A DNA stretch of 64,000 bases from Chondrosia reniformis. Its lineage: Eukaryota; Porifera; Demospongiae; Chondrillida; Chondrillidae. The translations under genes and the position numbers were made by a program. The notes under the pieces were generated by a model, which was given only the letters and a program-made list of their open reading frames with translations, was not told where the DNA came from and ran no database searches. Every line of letters begins with the position of its first letter. Position 1 is the first letter of the stretch. The DNA lies in assembly GCA_947172415.1 (NCBI GenBank), contig OX359200.1, positions 6,388,501 through 6,452,500 of the forward strand. Direction: 5' to 3'. This document shows positions 56,756-64,000 of this stretch, one piece after another.

Positions 56756-58115
56756 AAATAAAATGCTCCTCTTTCAAGAGTACCTGGGAATATTGAGCAA
56801 TTTATATCATTCATTTATATGGTGTGTAATACCATACATACAAGGATTCACAGAAGATCAAGATAAAGAAAAAGACAAAGACTCCCAGGATCACTGATGA
56901 AGGGTGGAAACGGCTGTCTGACCCAGTGGAGAAGAAGATGAAAGAAGGGAAAAGAAGGAAGAAAAGACTCCTGTATCTTTATCCAAAGCTCTCTTCAGGT
57001 TTAGTTCCCCTATAGGCTCTTTTACAGAATAGGCATAGCATGTAGTAAAATGGTATCTTAGATTTTTCATACATTTTAAGATGAGAAAACACATGGTTGT
57101 GCAGTTTTTCTGTAGCCTGTTTTGAAAGCCTATAATAATTTTCACAGTGACAAGTACTGAATATCCTGACCAGACAAACATGTTGCAAATATGGAGCACA
57201 TGGAGTTTACTTAACCAGGAAGTTATGATGAAACTTGCTGTAACACTAAATAATATACGTACATGTACATATATGTATGTACATATGGATGGATGGGCGG
57301 GTTTAACTTGGTAGGGACCAAACGTGCTGAACAAATATGGATATCTGTGTATATGGAGGATTATTGTTGATGAAGTGATATAGAGATACAAGCTACCGTA
57401 AAAAAATCTAGGGAAACTCCATCTCCATCTCTACGTGACCAAATACGGCAGATAATTCTTAGACGTATGTACGTCTACGTCTATGAAGTCACTACATCAA
57501 GTTTACATTACCCAAAGTGACCTAATGGCGACATATGTTACAAAGCGCTCAAAGTTGAAAATGAAAATATTATCGGCGACCTCTGCGTGTAACAGCTGTA
57601 ATGAGACAAGGTACTTTCAGAATGTATTTATATTTATGTGCGGTTGAAATTACCGCAGTCTACACAGATTCTAGTTTCCGTGAAACCGATTTCAAGTCTG
57701 CAATTAGACCAGCTCACCTAAAATGAACAATGTTCGCATGTCGAAGGCTGTTAAGATGATGGGTTTCTGTTTCTCTGACATCCTTTACCATCTTCACTGC
57801 AACAGTTTCACCTTTGTACTTGCCCCTGTAGACAGCTCCCTGACCTCCGCTACCGACAAAGACGAGACTGTCTTTGATTTCTGCAAAGTCGATCTCTGGT
57901 ACAGCTTCTTCGTTTTTGTCTAATTTTCCAGGTTTTTTGATAAATCCGAAAAAACTGCTAAAACAGCCTGCCCATGCTCCATCAACGCGTTCGAGCGATA
58001 GCTCGTCTCGTTGCCTTTTCTCATCAATTTCCAGTATCTGGTCCTCTGTAATAGAAGGATCGTCCGAATTCCGCGATGGTTCCTCTAGCAAGACCTTTTT
58101 CAACTTTTCGGCCAT
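50094..58115 (-). CDS. MAP3K of the DLK/LZK type (MAP3K12/13-like)
   Basis: About 11 exons. Exon 1 (58,115-57,718) encodes the start of the kinase domain: glycine loop GSGGQGAVYRG, VAVKMV, and DVRETETHHLNSLRHANIV, which parallels the DLKETD segment of DLK/LZK. Exon 2 (56,681-56,490) has EFCAQGSLYDVI and HRDLKSAN. Near 54,497-54,345 follow SDFGTSRKFGD and MVGTVAWMAPELIRG, then exons near 54,205 and 53,813-53,595 (RPSFKHVLMHLGISAEEFI). A coiled coil lies in exons near 52,748 and 52,449. The Ser/Arg/Glu-rich tail (51,414-50,646) has SETPPRGSNLRRSASLRLDK and an acidic run, ending TADVPGTPQ. Catalytic Lys, HRD and DFG are present, so it should be active in a JNK/p38-type cascade (family knowledge). 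The coiled coil probably dimerises it. Confidence 0.85.
55391..55424. repeat. Dispersed 33-bp repeat next to (AT)n, inverted copy
   Basis: ATTACCTTAGTATATTGTAA followed by CTTGCACTGTA is the exact reverse complement of 17,264-17,297. Both copies adjoin (TA)n on the same relative side, so the microsatellite is part of the dispersed unit. Confidence 0.6.
56690..56753. repeat. (GA)n microsatellite forming a splice-acceptor pyrimidine tract
   Basis: About 30 GA dinucleotides on plus, read as (CT)n on the kinase-gene strand, are followed directly by TTTCTCTTTAAAG and exon 2 of the kinase gene at 56,681. Confidence 0.9.
56842..57078. repeat. Full single arm of the fold-back repeat family
   Basis: It runs from AAGGATTCACAGAAGATCAA to TGGTATCTTAGATTTTTCAT, closely matching 3,816-4,050. 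It lies in the first intron of the kinase gene and is the best-preserved single-arm copy. Confidence 0.7.
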
Positions 58116-58214
58116 TCGCGTACCTACACTACATAATACTCTCTACACAATGCCAGCAGATAGGAATGATGATAAAGATATTACTGATCTCAGTGACGTC
58201 ATGTTTAAAAATAG

Positions 58215-61105
58215 TTACAAGGGAAACAGTTTAAGTTCGGATCCCCTTTTTAATTTTCTTCTTAGCATTTTGTTTCTACTAAACAGATGAGCGAACGAAG
58301 GTGATTCATTTTCAAGTGCCCGTTGAATCGCATTCTTGACTTCCTCATTGGCATCTTCATAGAAACACACAACTAGTACAAAGGGAAAAAACTTGTATCA
58401 TGTGTTATGCCAAATACTTGCACTATGAGTCACTGGCCCAAAAAGGGAAGTGACAGAGTTTATGCTATAGGAACGATGAAAATGCAATTAAACCACAAAT
58501 AAACGTTCTCAAACATCAAGAGACAAGCCTAAAAGATACAATTGCTAAGAAATGAACACAGGACAGCTGGTTATGCCTAACGTGCTCTGCTACTGAGCTA
58601 CAGTTGCCATGGTATAGCTTTGAACTAATTTGACTGATATAATTAACCAAATTAGGTTAATTGAACCATCCAATAATTGTGATGAAAATATAGCTCTAGT
58701 ATATGAGGGGGACTAAAGGAATAAGTTAAACATCAACTTGGTAGTTATAGCTTAGTGGCAGAGAGAGAGAGTGATTTTCTATCTAGGCTGCCTATACTTT
58801 GATGATGATATAATAGTTGTGGTTTTATTATCATTTGATTTTTCAGCATTATTCTAATCAGCATGTCTAAAGATAGTAATACTTAATTAGTGTTTCCTGC
58901 AGATTTGGCAGCAGTACAAGGCATATTAGCTACCTAACCTTCCTCTTCCTTGTACAGTAGCAGTTATATACACAAACTGTCATATAGACCCCTTAAACAA
59001 TGGATGATGCAATAATACCTTGATTAACATGTGTTAGCATATTTATATGACAACACAATTGTGCCATAATTTAGGGGATGTGTTGAAAATTTTATCAGAA
59101 AATGGGGAAATAAAATGTAAATAAAATCAAAGGCAATACTATTGCAAATGAACTGGAATAAGAGGGAGTACAATGCACAATACTTGTGCAAAGAGGTGTA
59201 CTATGAAGGATCACTAGAAGTCATTATGTCAAACCAGCCAAGTGAGCAAAGATTACCCTTTACATCCAATAAACTAAATGAGTGGGCGGGGTAAATCCAT
59301 AGTTACATAATCAACAACATAATATTATTGACACAATAAAAATAAGTATTCCTTTTAACTGTGTTGAACTTATCTCTAGGATAGAATATCTTTTGACTTG
59401 TTGAGCGTCTAAAGATGTGCCAAAAATATGCCAAAAACTGTGTCGTCAGATGCTCAAGAAGTCAAAAGATGTTCCATCCATTAGAATATACCATATACCA
59501 TAGCACAACAGTTAAGTAAAGTAGTTACCTTCTCCTAGCTTTCCAGCTCTTCCGGTCCGTCCAGAGCGATGGAGGAACTCGGCTACATTTAGTGGAAAGT
59601 CATACTGGAGGACCAGACTTACATCTGCAATATCCAATCCTCTTGCAAGAAGGTCTGTGGTCAGGAGGACTTGGCACTCTCCAGACTTGAATCTCCTCAG
59701 TGTCTCAAACCGTTTCTGAAGGTCAACATTACTGTGAAATATTTCTGCCTTTTTAGTCCACCATAGTTCTCTAGCTTTTCCACTATTGAGCTGATTGTAC
59801 AGGAAATCTACCGACTTCACTGAATTGCAAAAGACAAGAATTTTTGGTTCTCCATTAGATGAGGATTTTACAGTCAATTCCTTGCTTCTCTGTCCATTGT
59901 CTTCCAGATTCAATGGTGACACTTCATACTGCTGCTTTAAAATTGCCATCAGTTGTGTGAATTTATCTTCATCATCTGTAACTTGTTTGAATTGGAACTT
60001 TGTAGAAGCAATTGCCATGTGGGTGTGGCTTGTGTTAATGAAGAGGGTGTTCCTCGGCACCCATTTTTTCAGAAGAGAATGAACAGTCTGACTACCACCA
60101 GAGGGCAACGTAGCAGCTACAAACACCAACTGAGGCACCAGCTCCTTGTGTGCGCGTTTTATATCACTTTCTTCACCGTCCACTGTACTTTGATGGAATT
60201 TTCCTTTCCACCGGTCCTTAAAGTACTTCAATACAGACCAAGCAGCACTCCTCTCTCCTCCTGTGAGGAGTACATCGGCCTCATCTACCACCAGAAGCCT
60301 GACATGCTTAAACACATTAGGAAGGTGATAGTTCTTGAGTTGGGTTGGTATACCAATGACTAGCTTTGTTGTGTCCCTGAGGAGTAATCTGGAGTTCCTA
60401 TGAACTACTGTACTGTGTGTAGTACCATTTGAAACCTCATGATACATCTCTTCAACCTAAAGCAAAGTGAACATCTAAATGATTCATCCATTAGGAAAAT
60501 TTCATATAATACAGCATCTACTTAGTATCAACTCTACTTAGTAGATCCATTTCTAATCTTTGTAGCAAATTTCTCTACCTGGTGGCAAAGTTCTGGCGTT
60601 GGAACTAGAACGGCAGCTATTGGATAGCGAATCCCTTCAGCAATCACTGGTTCCTGTTCTTGAATAATTTGTTGAATCCGCATCATGTAACCTTACATCG
60701 TAAACAATTGGGGTCATTCAAAACAGATACTTTTATCGTATAGAATACAAACTTACATAAGGTCTTTCCTGAACCAGTTTCGGCATTAACGACGACATTT
60801 TTTCCTTCGAGTATTGGTGGCAGCGCCTGGAAGTACACATACAGAAAAGAGTGATGATGTACGTGCGATTCTCAAAACTTTTAAAACGTTTTTCATGCAC
60901 TGACCAATTCCTGAATATTTGTCGGGTCGGTAATGTTCAGTGAAAGTAGCCTTTGGATTGCACCGCCGGATAATCCTAACTCATCGAATGAGCTTTTCTT
61001 ACTAGATACTTCTTGAACGATAGAATACCTCCTCAATTGACACTTAGGCCTAACTACAGACTTTCGCAAAAACAATAATTGCAAGCGAGGCTTTATAGCA
61101 GCCAT
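58215..61105 (-). CDS. DDX28: Mitochondrial DEAD-box RNA helicase, DDX28-like
   Basis: Exons: about 61,105-60,903, 60,830-60,762, 60,698-60,582, 60,457-59,530 and 58,370-58,215. The start MAAIKPRLQLLFLRKSVVRP is Arg/Lys-rich with no acidic residue, as expected for mitochondrial import. FDELGLS followed by DPTNIQEL is a Q-motif region. Motif I is AETGSGKT, motif II VVDEADVLL, motif III VFVAATLPSGG (AAT in place of SAT), motif V RGLDIADV, and motif VI HRSGRTGRAG. The C-terminus is basic (KMLRRKLKRGSELKLF). DDX28 is known to act in mitochondrial large-subunit ribosome assembly. All catalytic motifs are present. The stop lies 99 bases from the MAP3K start on the same strand. A SINE-like copy is in the 1.16-kb last intron. 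Confidence 0.87.
58545..58612 (-). repeat. tRNA-derived SINE-like element, copy C
   Basis: On minus: GGCAACTGTAGCTCAGTAGC, AGAGCACG and GGCATAACCAGCTGTCCTG match the tRNA-like part of copies A and B. The B box is damaged (GTGTTCATTTC). The sequences flanking it differ from the other copies. Confidence 0.55.
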
Positions 61106-61468
61106 TTTATGTGCATACTGATATCATATGAGGAAAAAAGGAACGCAGCAGCTAGAGTGCTGATATCGGCGCAACGAGAAAAAAGAAGAAAAACCGACCC
61201 AAGCGTGTTTGGAACTCAATCGAAATACTATACGCCTTTATTCCATCTCCATATGACACTTATAATCCACCCGCTCTACTATATGACCATACGTATGTAC
61301 TCTATATATGGTTCATAATCATTAACTAGATTCATGCACTAACTCAAGTTGAGTGAGAAAGGTGTAAATAATTGAAAATGCATTGTACAATAAGGTAAGT
61401 AAGTTTGTAGCTCATGCACAGTTCAGTTCCTAGATCTTCACAGTGAGACAGTCCAACTATATAAGGGA
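61106..61468. promoter_or_regulatory. DDX28 upstream / RBM39 downstream region
   Basis: This holds the DDX28 promoter and the RBM39 3' UTR, both on minus. At 61,169-61,222 it carries a segment with GACCCAAGCGTGTTTGGAAC, almost identical to 24,190-24,242 inside the large element. No ORF is supported. Confidence 0.45.
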
Positions 61469-63480
61469 CTACTGGGATGGCCGAAGTGGCATTACAGCTG
61501 ACATGGCAGTTGGAAATATCCCATGATACTGGGAATCTGGCATACTCTGTGCTTGAATGATCTTACCTACAACAGAACATAACAGAACCAGTTAATAATA
61601 GTAGAAATTACAGAAAATGAATATGTATATCAAGTCTATAACACACAAGTGTCGCAGCACTATTACAGAAAATGGCAGTATATACTGAGAAACTGGCTGT
61701 CATATATATTCTTATTAATCTTATCTCCTTTGTAAAAGCTTAAGCTTGGGTCCAGCCTTTTAATTATCTCTAAAGTTCATGCAGACATTTGATGGAAAGA
61801 AGTCAATTATGGCTCTGGTATGATTATCTGTGATTTCTACAAAGATGGGTGGACTTACTGTGCATGCATAGCAGGAAAATTTGGCGAGGACTTAAATTTG
61901 GTGATTTGGCAAGTAATTTGAAGCTCGTTATGCAAATTTAACCGTCGTCCATTTAAACAATTAAGCCAACGATTGCATCATAGTTACGGGGCAATCCGCC
62001 AAATATATAACTCACCAAATGCTAAAATCAAGCATTTCGCCAAATACGCATATTGCCCGCCAAATATTCCCACTATATGGTCTTATCAATTCCTATATAT
62101 AGATATAGGTCTACATATATATTTGATATTCACCTCCATACTTGCGACCATTAAGAGCATTAATGACAGCGGCAGCCACTTGGGGGGTCTGGCATTTGAG
62201 ATAGACACTTCCTTTGGGGGAGGAGATGTCCACGTGAATATGATGCACCAAACCAAACTTGTTAGCCTCTCCAAGCACATCATCCCTAATATCCTGAGAC
62301 CACGATAGTCCTGACTCACTAGTGGAGGGGGAATTGACCATCAGTGATTATGAAATAAACCTTACATATTTCAAGGTATACTGAAAGTTGATAATAATAG
62401 GAATCAGCAGCATTGCATTAAAATTACACATTAAAGGTCAAAGGTGCTCCCATTGGCTTACAAGATGCCTTTACAAACTACTACATACGTACATACACAG
62501 TTCTACAAAAGTGGGTGGCCGATGAACAGTTTAAGGTGAACAAACATCAGTACGCACGTGAATAGTGTTTGATGTGAATAGTGTTTGATGTGAATAGTGC
62601 GCTTGCTACTTACTTTGAGGGATCAAACATGTTGTTTAGCACCAGACAAGAAGACACTGGTCCAGTTCCCTGAGGCAAACCAGGAACTGACAAACCTGTG
62701 AAAGAAGGAGCAGGCATTGTGAAGACGTAAAATTAGACAGAGAGAAAGTGTTGTGTTGTAACAAACCAGCTTTGTGTCCTTCAGACAACTTTGCCATGAG
62801 AGCAGCTCTGGATGTCCGTGACATCCCAATGCCAACATCAATATCCTCTCCGTCCAATGTAAGCATGTCGTCAGCCCGCTCTGTCACATAGTTGACCTTG
62901 ATTCCTTGGCCAGCGAGCTCAAATCCATTCATGTGTTTCATGGCATTCTCCGCACTGTCTGATATACGGAACTCTATGAAGCCGTAGCCTTTGGAAATAC
63001 CATTACTCTCCCTCTGAATCTTGCATTGTTCAACCTGTGGGGCAACAGTGCGAATTATTAGTTGAGTTAACTGGTATTATTATTAAAGTTACATATTCAT
63101 TAATAATCATGTACAATGGAAGCTGCATAAACAGTCACCTGTCTGGGACAGTTATTTGCTTAAAAAACGGTCACCTGGAGCAAGTACCAAAAATTTACAT
63201 TACACTTCGTATATACATTTATAAGCCAGTCACCTGTCTAATGCAGCCAGATAAATAGAGTCCCATAGGTGACCGGATTAGACAGGTTCTACTGTACATA
63301 TGCATACGCATGTACATATCATAAAAATGTACATACGTATTTATGTGCAGCGCCATTACCTGGCCAAATGGTTCAAAGACTGCCTTGAGCATAATCTCAT
63401 TGATGTTGTTGTTAAGGTTTCCCACATAGAGCTTCCTTGGACCTTCCGCTTTCTTTAAATTCTCTGCATTCATGGCAGCT
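61469..63480 (-). CDS. RBM39: RNA-binding protein RBM39 (CAPER-alpha), 3' part
   Basis: Exons 63,480-63,360, about 63,036-62,764, 62,697-62,613, 62,320-62,132 and 61,573-61,469 are visible; the N-terminal RS region and RRM1 lie outside. RRM2 has KLYVGNLNNNINEIMLKAVF and KGYGFIEF, then MNGFELAGQGIKVNYVTERA. The linker SRTSRAALMAKLSEG is diagnostic of RBM39. CLVLNNMFDPSK starts the third RRM, a U2AF-homology motif (UHM), with DIRDDVLGEANKFGLVHHIH and INALNGRKYGG. The protein ends MPLRPSQ. RBM39 is a nuclear splicing factor and transcription coactivator whose UHM binds SF3B1- or U2AF65-type ligand motifs. The loop R-x-F reads RKY here. Confidence 0.9.
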
Positions 63481-64000
63481 CTAAGAAGGGGAAGACGGAG
63501 GATCAAGTAATTACAGATTCTAGCCAAATTAATTAAATATGCTGTTTACTGTCAAACTTCCTATTACTAGCTTACATACGTATGTACGTATGCATGTACG
63601 TATGTAGGTATGTCCAATACAGACAAGTTGAACATCAAACTTCTGTCACCAAAAAAACAGTACTAGTGAGGTTATCATTGCTGAGGGGGAGGGGTCAAGT
63701 GGTCAACCTCAATTAAGGGTTTTACTCATAATTCAAACATACATAGCTCTACACCCTATTCCAGACATTTTGCTATTGTTTCTATTCTGTAGATTGACCA
63801 ATGCCCTCATCTAAGACTTTAATCATTTCTTTCTTTTCTTGAAGAGGAAACACTTTCTTTGTTAAAGTCATTCTTAATTCTTCCATGAAATTCTTTATCC
63901 GAAAATATGTAAGAAATATTTCACAATGACCACAGTATAAACTATAGAAACTCTATATAGCGACAATTGGGACTGCAAGGAAAGTTCATCTTTAACTTGC
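63481..64000. other. Probable RBM39 intron to the window edge
   Basis: No RRM1 sequence is present. Near 63,571-63,610 lies a run of TACGTATGTACGTATGCATG type. A 35-codon minus-strand frame (63,886-63,782, starting MEELRMTLTKKVFPLQEKK) follows an acceptor-like GGATAAAG but ends in TAG; its status is unclear. Confidence 0.4.

Overview
The window looks like nuclear DNA of a sponge, probably a demosponge of the Amphimedon/Haliclona kind. The evidence is AT-rich sequence, intron-rich but compact genes with GT-AG introns, clear metazoan orthologues (NFS1, DLK/LZK-type MAP3K, DDX28, RBM39), and a large receptor-like gene joining NIDO, IgGFc-binding, Ig and FN3 domains. The species is an inference; no marker gene settles it.

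Layout. 1-14,039 (minus): one large adhesion or receptor gene, cut by the left edge. 14,531-17,127: two head-to-head paralogues of an unusual Rab-like GTPase. 17,516-23,100 (minus): complete mitochondrial cysteine desulfurase NFS1, with minisatellites in two introns. 23,110-43,706: a 20.6-kb block with matching terminal inverted repeats and an apparent 9-bp target duplication, inserted directly before the NFS1 start codon. It holds a nested Ginger-like transposon, about 70 copies of a 170-bp satellite, four 1.1-kb islands carrying a strongly conserved GC-rich core, and a triplicated double-hairpin unit. 43,784-49,006 (minus): three tandem paralogues of a caspase-fold-like family whose apparent catalytic residues are replaced. 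50,094-58,115 (minus): DLK/LZK-type MAP3K. 58,215-61,105 (minus): mitochondrial DEAD-box helicase DDX28. 61,469 to beyond 63,480 (minus): 3' part of RBM39.

The genes form no obvious pathway. NFS1 and DDX28 act in mitochondria, RBM39 in splicing and transcription, the MAP3K in stress signalling; the Ig/FN3 gene and the caspase-like cluster look like surface-recognition and death-fold families. The most unusual part is the 20.6-kb terminal-repeat block, with its satellite cargo and a core whose conservation is at the nucleotide level rather than the protein level.

Exon boundaries were read by eye from splice signals, phase and family similarity, so they may be a few bases off. No search, folding or alignment program was run.
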